Shown: positions 1 through 12,379 of the stretch, in pieces
Layout: every line of letters begins with the position of its first letter
Numbering within the stretch: the stretch's first letter is position 1
NCBI RefSeq assembly: GCF_910596095.1
Contig: NC_056535.1
Coordinates: 963,001-1,027,000 of the forward strand
Direction of reading: 5' to 3'
Length of the DNA stretch: 64,000 bases
From: Thunnus maccoyii
Lineage: Eukaryota; Chordata; Actinopteri; Scombriformes; Scombridae
Notes under the pieces: generated by a model
What the model saw: the letters and a program-made list of their open reading frames with translations, nothing else
Database searches by the model: none
Told to the model about the DNA's origin: nothing
Program-made: the position numbers and the translations under genes

Positions 1-880
1 ATGGCACCAAATTTTGAAACAAGCAAATCACTTCCTAACCCAACAGACCCAACAGACAGTTAAAATTATTTTACACTCACTGAAAGACCTAATACCTCAA
101 CTGAAGACGGAGAAGATTGGGGCGCAAACACAGGTGGGAGGTCCAGCATTCTCCATGGAGACACACGTCATCAGGAGGGATTCCTGCCTGATGACGTGTT
201 GACCAGCCATAATTATTGGAGGGAAAGACTGCACCGCAGTTATTCATAATAATGTAAAGAGTTGTCACCCAAAGACCATAGTGTGTTCGCAAGCACATCA
301 ATAATGCATTTGTTTGATGAAATTATTAGAAATTTTCAATGTCCTGTGCCAATTTACAATGTTTTTATTTCCATGTGTCAGTTATATTTTTTCATGATGC
401 TCATTGATTTATTTACTGCTGCTGCATGTCTTCTGTTCAAATGGGCCAATTTGTTTTATGATGCTAAAATACAACTACAGTAATATATGACCTGTAACCT
501 ACTACATTGCAGGCTATATTTAGTATTTTAATAAACACACTGCAGAATAATATAACACCGGAATTATGGAGGAAACATTTTTATTGATGCTGCTGCAGCA
601 CATGGAATAATAATAACAATAATAATAATTATGATTATAATGATTTGTTTTATAAGTAATAATAATTTATTATATAAGTAAAATAAGTTTATTTATATAA
701 AGAGCAGACGTCACAAACAGACATTAAATGCAGACATTCAGCAAAAAACAGAAAAGAGCCTATACAAAACAAATTAAACAAAAGCAAGTCTAAACACTAT
801 AACACAATAACCTATGACATACAGCTGGGTCAAAAGCTCACTATCCTTATTCCTATGATAAAACCATCATATAATGTACC
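1..880. other. Non-coding stretch, AT-rich, no gene seen
   Basis: I see no convincing gene here; the short ORFs show no recognisable domain. It holds one perfect hairpin (listed separately) and an AT-rich TAA/ATA simple-sequence patch near 606-680. It lies downstream of the minus-strand piggyBac remnant, so its right part may include 3' non-coding sequence of that element. Confidence 0.5.
163..199. repeat. Perfect 13-bp inverted repeat with CRE-like core
   Basis: Left arm 163-175 (ACACGTCATCAGG) and right arm 187-199 are exact reverse complements, separated by 11 nt. Each arm contains the CGTCA/TGACG half-site bound by CREB/ATF-type factors. It could be a transposon end or a chance palindrome; no flanking duplication was identified. 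Confidence 0.6.
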
Positions 881-1706
881 TTGGTGACGTAGAAGGTGAC
901 AGTCTCTGGCTTTCTCTTCTGATCACTCCTGATGGATACGGTCTGGTGCACTGTGCTGAGGAGCGCAACGCTCTTTCTTTGTTTGTTCTAGTACACTGTT
1001 AGAGTGGCTCACTCATGCATGAGCACCTTGGTGGAGAACAGCTCTCCTCTCTGCTGCTAGACTGAAGGAGGAAGCTCCCGTCTGGTCTTGTTGACAGTGC
1101 CAACCAGGCTGGTGTTCTTCTTCAGCAGGTTCTTGGCGAGGGTGAGGGATGTGAAAAAGTTGTCTATGGTGACATTTCTTCCCTTCCCACATATGGCTCC
1201 ACCAGCTTCATGACCACATTCTGTCCCAGACTTTGATGTGCTGGTCACATTTCATCCTTGCTCAGGTATGGGAAGCCATTCAAAAGGTATTTGGTCTCCA
1301 TGTCTACAGCTAACCAGAATTTAATTCCAAAGTTGTCTGGTTTGCTCACCATATATTGCGTAAAGCAGCATCATGCTTTGGTGGGGAACAGCTACTCATC
1401 CACAGTGCTCTTCGCCCCAGACTTGTAGCAGGCAATGCTGTTGTGACAAATCCACCCTACACATTTGACATCAAGGTAAACTTGTTGCCTGTTGTCCTTC
1501 TTGTCAAAGTGCAGGTAGCGCATGACCTCCCTATAGTGGTTCCTTGGTATCATCATGTTGAAGAGCCCCCATTCCTCACACCAAAAACTCTCCATCTCTA
1601 TATTTTTATTATAGGCTCTTCTTACAAATAGTAAGGCGATGAAGGCCTTCAGCTCAGCAATGGAAAGATCCCTCGAATTGTCCTCAACACGGTGTACCTC
1701 CGCCAT
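881..1706 (-). pseudogene. Decayed piggyBac-type (PGBD4-like) transposase
   Basis: This is a remnant of a piggyBac-family DDE transposase, the enzyme that excises and inserts TTAA-targeting DNA transposons. Read on the minus strand, the part from about 1706 down to 1392 carries the family's N-terminal DDE-region pattern (ELKAFIALL, FWCEEWG, FNMMIPRNHY, MRYLHFD) and ends in STVDE, which should hold the first catalytic Asp. Around 1250-1350 a second reading frame gives GIKFWLAVDMETKYLLN. Between 1057 and 1248 NVTIDNFFTS supplies the second catalytic Asp, followed by LVGTVNKTRRELP. Near 881-960 a third stretch (KPETVTFYVT) matches the C-terminal part. Several frameshifts and stops separate these blocks, and the N-terminus and Cys-rich tail were not found, so it cannot be active. 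Family assignment is firm; the PGBD4-like label is inference. Confidence 0.85.
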
Positions 1707-1796
1707 GCTGCAGTCACATAGAGATGGAGGACAAATTAAAGGAAAAAACTGAATAAAAGAGTGGAGAAACATATCAAATGTAGATACTTCCGTGCA

Positions 1797-1946
1797 CTAG
1801 GGTTCACTGAATGGTTTGGTGAGTATGAAAATGACGTGAATAAAATACTAGGACCTTTACAGTCACCAGATCTCAAACCAGTTGAACACCTATGGAAGAT
1901 TTTGGACCAACTTGTAAGGCAATGCTCTCCACCACCATCTCCATAA
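1797..1946 (+). pseudogene. Tc1/mariner transposase C-terminal fragment
   Basis: About 50 residues match the end of the catalytic domain of a Tc1-type transposase: [14 protein letters not shown] followed by [16 protein letters not shown], where the Glu of VEHLW is the third catalytic acid. It closely resembles the longer plus-strand copy at 12.4-12.9 kb and belongs to the same element family. The upstream domain is absent, because sequence immediately to the left is the piggyBac remnant; the fragment stops at 1946. Confidence 0.8.
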
Positions 1947-1949
1947 GAC

Positions 1950-3826
1950 CAAATGATATAATATAAACTTTCATCCTCAGATCTATTTAGTGATGTCTGT
2001 GATTGTCTCTGATGTCCTTTTGTTATTTCTGGCTATGTTTGTTTTTCTTTCTATCTGCTTTACTCAGTTCTCTCAAAAGATATCTTGGTCTCAGTGAGAT
2101 TACCTGATTAAATGAAGGTTGCACATATAAATGTGCAAGGCTTTTGTGTGTGTGTGGAGGCTTGTGGTGGCCTGACTCCATGCTGAAAAAAAGGAGACTG
2201 GCCATCTGTTGGATTTATCTAATTATCTTTTATGAATTTCACACAATTGTTTCATGTTCCAAGGCAAAATGTAGCAGTATTGTGTTGAAACTACATTTTA
2301 TGCAGAGAGAGTACATGAACTTGTTTAGCTCGTGTTAGGATAAAGTGAATCAATTATGTATTGATATAATTTTCCCGCGATATCCTGTGCAATCACGCAT
2401 TGCGTGCAATGCATTTGAGGTAAGAGAGACTTGCTTTGTCACGTCCATGGTCACGCCATTACTCAGCTCAGCTCGGTGAGTATGAATTGCCGGAATATAT
2501 TTGAATATTAGCTAATACGTAACCATATGTGGTTTATGTGTTGAGAGTCGCCAACATAAGTTAATGAACTGCCATTAGGTTATTTGCTCTTGCGCTGTTT
2601 AATCGCCGTGTCTGCTATGTTTCCTCAGTGAAGATTTCCAAGCAGACGCCATTACTGTTAACATTACTTAACTGAACGAAGCGCTATTCATTTCTCTGTG
2701 CATTTCTTTGCATTGGTAAGTTGACCGACCATATTAGCGAGAGAATACAGAAAGAGTTTGCGTTGAATTATTTCTGTTAACAGCACAAATATTTAGTTGC
2801 AGTGGCATCAGTTAACTTGGTAGAGTGGGGCCCGCGGGCAACGTGTGTTGATATGCTCTAACGTTATCTGCCAAGTAGTATTTGTTAGCAAAAATAGTTA
2901 ATGTAGCATTAGCTTTGATCAACGAGGAGTACCGGTGCTTTGCTGTGGTCATTTGACAGTCGGAGGATTACCTTATTGGGCTTGTGCCATTAAAGGTAGG
3001 CTATCAAGTTTTTTTGTTAGTGTTGAACTTTTAGGACATAGATTGCTTTTAATGTTAGGCTGCGATCGCACTAGAAATGGGCAGAAAGAAACTTTGCATG
3101 CCCCCGCAAACTACAAGGTAAGTTAACCGTTACAGATGTTTCTGGCTGCTAAGCTACCAGGCCCCAGTATAGACGAGGGATCTCTTTTTCAGAGAAGACA
3201 ATAGTGACATAAACTATTTGATATTTAACGTCTTGTGAATATTTGAAAATTGTGACCCAACCCTAGTTTATACAGTGTTCCTTATTATATATCCCCTTTG
3301 TTTTGTGAGTCACAGTTTTGGATTGTAGAAGTGTTTGTTTTTTAATGTTGTTGCTCTTGTTGCCGCTGCAGATTGCTGTCAGAGGTTCATAATGTTAGTG
3401 CCTCTGCTGTGGCTCAAGTGCTATGGTGAGTATGTATCTTTTCTCAAATTAACAGGATTAGAAGTGCCTCCACCCAAAGTTATATTTAAAAGAAAACAAA
3501 CGGTATATTAATGCAGTGATTTGTGTGTATTCGGTGCAGCTCCCCATCAACCTCACACTCAGAGGTCTTTGTGGTGAGTATAACTATTATATAAATGTAT
3601 TGAAGAGAGCATTGATGTAATTTACATTTTCAAATGCAGAAACAGATACTGGCTATTTGCGGCTCTTCTATAAAAAGATTGGCATCAGCCATCAAAAAAC
3701 ATAATAATTCCTCCACACTGTACACATCCAGTATATACTATTTGTGTTTAGAGAAATACAGTTTTGCATTGTAGAAGTGTTTTTTTTGCTACCGTTTTGT
3801 TAAAAAATGGTTTCATGTTGTTTCAG
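1950..3826 (+). other. CpG-richer region with repeated splice-donor consensus; possible 5' end of the downstream spliced gene
   Basis: No coding exon is recognised. The stretch from about 2370 to 3130 has more CpG than its surroundings (for example near 2374, 2832 and 3063) and several strong donor-like GTAAGT/GTGAGT sites at about 2476, 2716 and 3119. Two short segments look like small exons bounded by AG and GT: about 3372-3425 and 3540-3573. Together they could be the promoter and 5' untranslated exons of the decayed gene at 3827-5313. That is inference; no start codon or family domain was found. Confidence 0.3.
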
Positions 3827-4140
3827 ATAAATGCAGAGTTCAAGCGTATCACAACTATGCCTTTACAGTCAAGGTTTTTGTCCCACCTTGACCTAGACTC
3901 CTGAGGGTGTTTGCGAAGCGATCAGTGCAGCAGGGCAACAAGCTTTAAGACATGGCTGCCATGATGCAAGTAAGACCTTTTTAACTATTTAGCTATAAAT
4001 TGCATATGCATTGCATTAGTTCAGTAAGTATCCATTACAGTAGCCAATTTTCCCAAAATTTGACAACTCCATACTACTGAAAGAACCCAGAAGATTTATA
4101 ATGCAACCATTCTGTTCCAACTATGAGAAACTGATGTGAT

Positions 4141-4172
<32 letters not shown>

Positions 4173-5313
4173 TCACGTCCACTAGTGCAGGATGATGCAG
4201 TGTTATCCAAAATGTGAATGGTGATAATGTCATTTGGACTAAGGACCTGAAATGTCTAAAATAAGGATGCACCTGAACCTAAAATACAACTTTCCACTTA
4301 CTGTATAGGCTGATTAAATTCATGAGCTGATTACTCTTACAAAGCTGCCACTCAGCATTGATTATTAAGTATAACTTCATTCGTCCCCAGAGAGGAAATT
4401 GGTTTTACAGCAGATTGAAACACACATAAGACACAAATCATATAAAGCATCAACAGCTACAGCAGGTAATGTTGACTATCATTTTGGTTTAAAGAAAAAA
4501 ATGCTTCAATTATGCAGTGATCATTTTCCATAAGTGACTCTACGTTTTATTTGGTTTTCAGATTGTTTATGCAGATGCCAACTTCACAAGTTATTACAGA
4601 ACTGTTTCAGAATTTTTGTCTTTGCCCACATTCATCCCTGCTACTGACAATTTGTGTAAAAAATGTTGCTATATTCTTTGTTCTAATTCTTGAGGATGAC
4701 ATCGATGCTGGCAGGGAGTGCATCATATAAGGACTCTGCATCTACCTCAATGAGGATCCTGATGATGATGCAGGAGTACATGGTGAGTGTGAGGAAGTAG
4801 GCAGTGCCTTTGCCACATTTTAAAAAATAAGTTTGTTAAAACATGTTTTAAAAAATAAGGAACCTAAGTTATAAGAACTTCTTTTTTGCATTTCTTTGCC
4901 CTGAGGTAATGGTTGAAATCTGTGTGGCATAAAAAATGTCATCTTAATGAGATTGAGTTAAAAAAATAATCCCACCCTTAAAGACATTCTTTTCCTCTCA
5001 CAAGGATATGACTGAGGCCAACACACTAAGTGCCATAGAGGGAACAACAGTGGGGATCTATGTCACCAGAGAGACTCCCAGCAGTGACTATTTTGATGCT
5101 GGAGTAATCATTGAGGGTGTGGTGGCACTTCACTATCTGGAGAATGTGGCCCTTGCATCTGCCATGCTGTTCGGACTTTTTTATACCTTAAATATGAGGT
5201 ATCAATCAAAGCTCCGCTACACCTTCGAAGTTATTCAAAGGGTAATAATGGATTTAGATGCAGCTGAACTATCAAGAAAGGTCCAAAGCCTGAAAACTAA
5301 AATGCACCAGTGA
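3827..5313 (+). pseudogene. Spliced copy of a fish multicopy gene of unknown function, decayed
   Basis: Three exons fit the C-terminal part of an uncharacterised protein family present in many copies in teleost genomes, some annotated as SAMD3-like. Exon 3827-3969 gives NAEFKRITTMPLQSRFLSHL, then after a frameshift LRVFAKRS. Exon 4695-4782 gives DDIDAGRECII, a stop, then GLCIYLNEDPD. Exon 5005-5313 gives a clean 100-residue tail with GIYVTRETPSSD, GVIIEGVVALHYLENVA and KLRYTFEVIQRVIMDLD, ending at TGA. Splice sites are canonical (donors at 3970 and 4783, acceptors before 4695 and 5005). Two TAA stops and at least two frameshifts in the first two exons argue for a pseudogene, although the last exon is intact. 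The keeping of introns means it is not a processed copy. The biochemical role of the family is unknown to me. Confidence 0.65.
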
Positions 5314-7361
5314 GAAGAGCTCAATGCTCTTGTTCTCGGCTTACTGGTCTTAGAAAAGGCATGTGTAAAAAACCTATAGCTGTAAATTCTTGGACTCATT
5401 TTTAACCAAGATGGCTTCAACAATAAGGTCGCTGTTCATTTAAGTTTGTGACGCCTGCTAAAGTTAACCATTTCCTTTGTTATTCCCTTGACGTAGAGGA
5501 AAGCTCCCATGTATTTTCATCTTGAGGTACGCACAGTGTTTACTTTTATCGCTGCTGTGAGGCAGGCCAACCTGATTATGTTTATAAGGAGTTCTGGCTT
5601 CACTCAGAACTTTCATTCACCACTCCAAAGCACTTTACTTGCTACTAATTTAACTTAAGGGACTTCAAAATTACAGTATACAGTATGTCTGCACTGTCAA
5701 AATTTTGTGATGACAACTCAATAGAGATTTCCCCTAGAACTTTGTGAAAGTCTGGTAGATGGATTAATGTTATATTGTATATACTTGAATACTACATGCA
5801 GAAAGACATCTTAAACTCCAAATAACTTGTTTTTGGGCCTCAAAATGTGGGTTGCCTTTTGTTTTTGCTTTGATTGCTTTAACTGTCATTGCTATGCAAA
5901 CTTTTTTTTTAAGTTAGTATTAGAGTTCACATGAGAACACAAGCAGTGGGAATGGAGGAGGAATGGATGTCAAAAAAGGAAATTAATCCTCCCCAATGTG
6001 ACATTGTATAAACACTGTAGTAGCTCTACCCAAACAAATTTGCAGCATATACTTGAAAATATTGCAACTGTGTCACCAGGGTGTTAGCATTTCGTTTCAC
6101 CTATTTGGTCCCTTGTCACACCATTTTTGCTGCTTTCACACTGTTTATGTAATCACACTGCTTTCATACTGTTTGTAACTCAGAAAAAGTTCAAAGTATG
6201 AATTATTACTAATGAGACAGCATTGGTTGATTAATGGCTGGAAGACAGAAACGCAAGGCAGTTTGGTAATGTAGAGAATTGATGTCACCAGGTTGAAACA
6301 CTGGTATCTGAAGTGTAGTGCTTTTTCTTGCTGAAAATATTTGACATTTTAACTTCGCACATTTAACGTTGGGACACCCGCTGTTCTTCCAGGATTAAAG
6401 GTGTTTAAACAAAACTGTTTCATCATTGTCATTTGGAGGAAAAAGTGGGTAATATTAAGAATGATCAAAAAAAAGCTAATTGAAAAGTATTATACAACAT
6501 GAAAATTGATTGCTGAAATTTTAATTGTAATTTATTGTGTCTATTTACTGTTTCATATTAACATTAAATTATATTAAAATTAGTAAATTTAATTTATGCT
6601 TTACAGTTCTGAAAATGTAATTGACATTGGAATTTTAAAATAAATATTAAGTGATAAAATAGTGTTGGAATGAAAAGGATTCAATTGTGTTCAAATAAAG
6701 TGATCAAATTGCGTAGGAGTAAAATGATCACAGTGTTTAATTTACTTTATTGAATCAAATTTCAGTAACTTTGTATCAACACAAAGTACTTGTGTTGATT
6801 GAACATAAACAGTTTGTATTGATATAACACAATTCTGTAAGTTTCTGCCAAAGCAAACAATCTGTGTGCACTATTGGATTGAGTAAATCCAATGTGTTAT
6901 TTTATATATATGAAATATGTTGGTGTACTTTGGCAGTGTTTTGCAATAAGCCTACCTGTATCTGGAGATGATGTGCATGCTTTCATGTCATTAGCTGCCA
7001 GTATTCGCACTGTTGAGATTCATTACATTATTATTTTTATGAAGAAAATAGGCTACAGCCTTGTTTATTGTCTGTTGGTGTTTTGCATTTGACTTAAGTC
7101 AAAAATAGCCATAAGTGTTACAATAATTATGTTCTACCTGGACATGACATGTGAGAGCAGTGTGGCTTGTGCACCGGACTAGACATTTATTAGGCTAAAT
7201 TATAATTCCTTATTCATTATTAGTGAGGATAATTTTAATGTTGCTTACTGTTTATTCCCTTTAATATTTACAACATCAAGATCTAGTTTGTATTCACAAA
7301 ATACAGTGGCATCGGCTCCATAAAACGAATACATTAATAAAAACAAATGAACAGAATTAAT
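5314..7361. other. AT-rich non-coding stretch
   Basis: The left part is probably the 3' untranslated region of the decayed spliced gene. The rest is AT-rich, with poly-T and poly-A runs and a possible AATAAA at about 6640. No gene or element is recognised. Confidence 0.45.
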
Positions 7362-7418
7362 AATTAATATTAATAATAATAATAATAAAAATAATATAAT
7401 AATGATAATAATAATAAC
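7362..7418. repeat. (AAT)n-type microsatellite
   Basis: Imperfect run of AAT/ATA units. It truncates the minus-strand acidic ORF to its right. Confidence 0.8.
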
Positions 7419-7424
7419 CTGGAG

Positions 7425-7633
7425 TGGATACGCCAACAGGGACAGCTTGCACAAACTTTTTTGTTTTTTTGGCATGGGGGTTCAGGCTCGGAGTCTGAAC
7501 TCTCCTCCTCACTCCAATCCAAATTACTGAAGTCTGAAACTTCTCCACCATCACACTCCCCCTCGCTCAGTCCTTGAAGCACTGCCAAAGCCTCTTGAAC
7601 AGTGTATCTTTGACATTTTCTTCCTCTCTCCAT
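7425..7633 (-). pseudogene. Acidic N-terminal ORF, possibly of a piggyBac-like transposase
   Basis: The ORF begins MERGRKCQRYTVQEALAVLQ and continues into a Ser/Asp/Glu-rich stretch (SDFSNLDWSEEESSDSEPE), then a basic Lys segment with Cys residues, before running into the AAT microsatellite. A short basic start followed by RYTxxEAL and an acidic linker is common at the N-terminus of piggyBac-derived proteins in fish, but no catalytic region follows. It could equally be the first exon of another domesticated transposase. Low confidence in the family. Confidence 0.3.
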
Positions 7634-7639
7634 CTTCTG

Positions 7640-8044
7640 ATCCTTTGCTTTTAGGCTAGTAGCTAGCTACTTTAGGCGTATAGGATAAATAAAATGGCTA
7701 CTTCTCTCTCTCCCCAGATATGTCCCGCATATAAAAAATGGAATATCAAATGAAAACAACAACCAATGAAAAATATAACAGACACACCAATCATAGAGTG
7801 CAATAAAGAAAGAAGAAAAAAAACGACTTGGGAAAACTTACCATATATGGTAATAATGTGTAATATGGCAACTACAGTGGTGGCGGTCAGAAGCATAAAT
7901 GTTCAGAAATCTTGTGCGTTTTATTTTAGTACCTTATAAGCTTCAGAAAACATCAAAAACACATATTTAAGAAAAGTCCTGGACTGAAAGGCTTGTAGTT
8001 TTTATTTAAACAGAGTTATTTGCATTATAAAAATCCAAACCGTC
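7640..8044. other. Non-coding stretch, nothing recognised
   Basis: AT-rich; the minus-strand ORF here has only a hydrophobic composition and no recognised domain. Confidence 0.4.
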
Positions 8045-9965
8045 TGCCAGACCGTCTTAGCAGTGCTAGTTTTAAAACCCAGCAAGGAACCTACAAACTG
8101 TGCCTCCTATCATCCTATTTCACTTTTGAATGTGGATGCTAAAATACTGGCAAAAATGCTAGTATGCAGATTGGATACTGTTTTGGTGGATATTATTTCG
8201 GAGGACCGCATGGGTTTTATGAAGCGTTGCCATTCTTTTTCTAATGTACGTCAGCTCCCAAATGTTGCAGAAAAAGCATTCAACAAGCTGGAATGAGGAT
8301 ATTTGTTTGGATTTGGGGAAAAATTCACCTCAATGGTCCACCCTCTCTATTCCTCCCCACAGGCTTGCATCTGTACCAATAATCTACATTCTCCATACTT
8401 CCCCCTCTCATGAGGAACTCATCAGAGCTGCCCCCCTATCTCCTCTTTTATTCGCCATAGCCATTAAACTCCTCTCAATAGCTTTAAAAGCATCCCCATT
8501 GATTAAGGGCAATCGTTGTTGGGGTGTTGAACATCATTTGTCCTTATGCAGACGAACTGTTATTATATGTCAGATATATTAGATGTATTGAAAAAATTTG
8601 GTGCTTTCTCTGGATATGAATTAAATTTCACAAAGAGTGAGTGTTTTCCAGTTAACATCTCAGCATTAATGATCAACCAAGGAGAAATTCCTATTCGTTT
8701 TTCTAAATCTAGTTTTAAGTACCTGGGTATAAAAATCACTCGCGCCATTAAATCTCTACATAAAGAGAATTTTACCACCCTGGTGGGAAAAGTGAGATCG
8801 GACCTCCAGAAATGGAAGGTTATTCCTTTATCTTCTGCTGGCAGAGTTCAATGTGTAAAAATTAATGTTTTGCCCCGACTTCATCTTTTTATGTTTGCCT
8901 CTTTTTCTGCCCAAATTTTTTTTCACTCAGTTGACAGCTTGATCTTGACCTTTATATGGAGGAGCCACGTCTCAACCATAAATAAGTCGCTCAAAGGGGT
9001 TTAACTCTTCCAAACTCTATGTTTTAAAAATTTTTTGGCTACACCATCCAGACGTGGACTGGTGCCGTATGGAGGCTGACTACGCTTCATGTTCCCTTTG
9101 GGCTTTTGTCTGTGCCCCCTTACCATCGCTCCCTGTTGGGGGCTATGTATAATGATCATTTATTCTTCCCTGCAAAGTTGGATGCTGTTTTTGGGCAGTG
9201 GAACAGAAGGGGACCAAAATATTTATATTATATTATACTTTATATTGATGGTACCTTTGCTAGCTTTGAGACCCTATCTGCTGAATTTAATCTCTCCATC
9301 TCAAACCTTTTTCAACACTTTCAAATACACCAATTCTTAAAAACCCAAAACCCACAATTTCCACTATTACAGGTTCTGCGTCGATTTCATCTCTCCAAAT
9401 TTAAACTTTCTAAATTTTACCCTCAAGTAGATGTATGCAAATGCTGTGCATAATCCCCAGCTAATCTAACATACATATTCTGCTAATGCCCTAAATTGAT
9501 ATGTTTCTGGTTCTCATTTTTTGAAATAATCACCTGGTGTAGGGATAGCTATTTTTACTTATTTGAAGACTTCACATAAAGGCAGCTTAACATTATCACT
9601 TTCAGTTCTCTTCTGGCTTGCAGAAGGATATTACTTCTTTGGAGGTCCCCTGCACCCCCTTCGTCATCATCCCTGATAGAGGATATGATGATGTTCCTTA
9701 AATTAGAAAAAATCTAATTTGCCATTCATGGATCAGCCCAGAAATTGTGCTCTACCTGGCAGACCCTCTTATCTTATTTTGACCAACTAACAGTGCGTCC
9801 CCATGATTGAGACCACTTGTATTATTTTTATTATATGCTTTAATTTTAATTAGATGCTATGTATCTGTGTAGACTACTATACTTATGGTGTATGGAATAT
9901 GGAATATTTTTCTTAAATTGTTTAAATGTATGACATCATAAAGCATGACTTATGTAAATAAAAAT
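8045..9965 (+). mobile_element. 5'-truncated L1-type LINE (reverse transcriptase and C-terminal region), inactive
   Basis: The reading starts inside the reverse transcriptase: SYHPISLLNVDAKILAKML and IISEDRMGFMKRCHSFSNVRQL are RT motifs of the L1/Tx1 group. Next comes LDLGKNSPQWSTLSIPPHR and a degenerate APLSPLLFAIAIKLL (the normal QGCPLSPLLF). The catalytic box at 8545-8556 reads YADE in a third frame instead of YADD, so the second metal-binding Asp is lost. The run from 8576 (FGAFSGYELNFTKSE, FKYLGIKITR, DLQKWK, LPRLHLFMF) is the post-RT segment. A further ORF at 9106-9453 belongs to the C-terminal region. At least three frame changes and no endonuclease domain make this a dead 5'-truncated insertion. 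The 3' end probably lies near the AATAAAAATGACTA tract at about 9960. Confidence 0.85.
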
Positions 9966-12379
9966 GACTACTAATAGTTAATTTATACATGGCGCTCTGT
10001 GCTTGATGCCCCTAAGCTTGGTTCATATGAGGTGAATGAAAATTGTTATTACTGTTGCAAATGTTAAAGTTTATTATAATTTTATTTTTAACCTTTTTGT
10101 GCATTGGCAGTAGGTTAGGGTTTGGTGTGAGGGGGCCGGTGGAAAAACACCAAAAGTTGGAGGGACAATCATTCCCAATTGCATTGTATTTGTATATTCT
10201 CATACACCTAATGTTCCTCCCAATAAAAACTTGTTGGTAAAACAAAAAATGCAATTGAATGTGTAACATATGTTACTACTTGTGTTGTCTCCTCTGTCCA
10301 CACACACCTCTATTGTTTTGTCTCTGTCATTAGGCTTGTAACAATATATCAAGAAGCAATATTTCACGATAGAAAAACTAGATCATAGGCACCCATTTCC
10401 ACATAACTTTTCACATGAATAGTGCAGTGGTTCTGCACTCTGTCATTTTAGCCCCAATCAACCAACAGATTGTTCCCAACAGACATCACTGACGTTTGCT
10501 GAGACAACAGGCACCACCTTTGTATGCAAAAGCTCAGACAGACTAATTTTCAAAGTTACCAGGAACTCTACTTTCTTTTATTTTCCTCTACACCCTCGCC
10601 TGGCTGAATGTTTAGGAGCAGACGCGGCTTTGTTTGTTCATGCCATGTCAAAGTCATTACTATTATTATGATTAATAGTACAATGTGCAGTCATGTTGAT
10701 CCTAAAGTACATACATCAGTGTTCCGGAGGTCTCTGTACAAGAAGCGTGTGATATCAGCAGAGACAGGAATGTCAGTGACAGTGTGAGGAAGTATAATGA
10801 AAGTCTGTTAGATAAGTCAGCTGCAGGTGTCTGACAGTGCAGATCTCCTCAGAGGGTGCAGGAGAAAAAAATACATCTCCTCATGAATGCACACAGCAAT
10901 CACTGTGATTTTGCTCGCAGGCAGCAAAACCGCTCATCTCAATACATTTCAATTTCATTTAAATATATTTAAATACCTCAATCCTAGCCTGTGGCTGATT
11001 TGCATGACTGGGACAGAGAAGACATATCTTTAAAGGACTAAAGGAGGAGAATGAGGACTCCAGGTGACTCTGCACTGGGCTTGATGGACAGTTTAGTGTC
11101 ATGATATAATGACAATTATTCAGGGAGATTAGAATATATCTGCATAAAGATTGATCCAGTCAGTAATTACTGCCTGTGGATATAAGAAAGGTGCTGAAGT
11201 GCAAACTCCTGTAAAGTATCAGTTAAGAAGTGTGCTTGTGTAATAATTTCCAGTTTAGCTGATATCAGGATCCACCGTTCAAAGACTTCACACCTGGAAC
11301 AGGGAGAAGAACTTTCAGAATATTTAATCCCAGAATGGTGTGAGATCACAGAGGTGGAATTATACACAGCTGTTATATGAAAAGACTGAGTTTTCATTAA
11401 TTTCTTTAAGCATCATGTGGACACTCCACATTTGTCATATTTTATGGAAACCATCTGCAAAATTGGACTGTGTGAGATAAATTGAGTTATGTCTTGTTAG
11501 TTTTGTCATACATAGTTACCACTACCAGAAGACTGCAGAAGAGTGAGTCATTGTTCGCAAAAAACATGGTCAAATCAGTCACTGTGTAGATTTTATTTTG
11601 CAACTATTCATGCAATGTCTGTTTTTGACATCACATTGCTGATGATTAAACAGTCGGGGCCCTATTTTCCTGAAACTGGGTGCAATGTCAACACAAAAGT
11701 GAACTTCCAGCACAAATGTGGCTGTGACCCACACATTTTTGCAGTTTCAGTGACCACCAGCAAAGGATCAAACCAAAATCAAATAATCAGTGCCGGTAAC
11801 AGCTCACACACAGATTTAATTTCTTTCATTTTTTTTTTCATTTTTTTCATTCATTTTTAAGGCAATATCGCCATCTACTGGACTTTTTTCAAAACATAGA
11901 CAAAGACTCCAGCTATTTTGGTGACCTAGTCGAGATTAGGATTTGGTGAAACCACCCCCCCCCCGCCCCCCCCCAACGGTTAGAAAATGGTGAAGGTTTG
12001 GTCAAAGTACTGGCATAATAAAAAAAGATTCCCTAGTATCCATTTGTGGACAAATGGACAAAACATTCCAGATGGACAGGATGAGTTACGTATGTTCATA
12101 ACTGATTGATTGACTGAATATTTGATAAAATTATAGCAAAAATGTGTCTGGATTTGTTCATATTGACATTAGTTACATAACTGCAGCTGTAACATACAAT
12201 GAACAGAACTCACCTGCTGCTGGCTGTGTTTCACTGCAGGTAACTGGAGTGCTGGATGTGGTGCTTGATGTTACTTGACCTGCAGCTGTATTCAAACATA
12301 CAGTATATACCTACTGTTACACCACTGCACTTGTATCTTCTACTGCATAGAAAGTAGCACTGTATAAATAAACTTAATT
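9966..12379. other. Non-coding stretch with poly-C tract
   Basis: No gene is supported. The notable feature is a C-rich homopolymer at 11954-11974 interrupted by one G. ORFs at 10012-10269, 11167-11397 and 11543-11860 show no domain and AT-driven composition. Confidence 0.45.
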
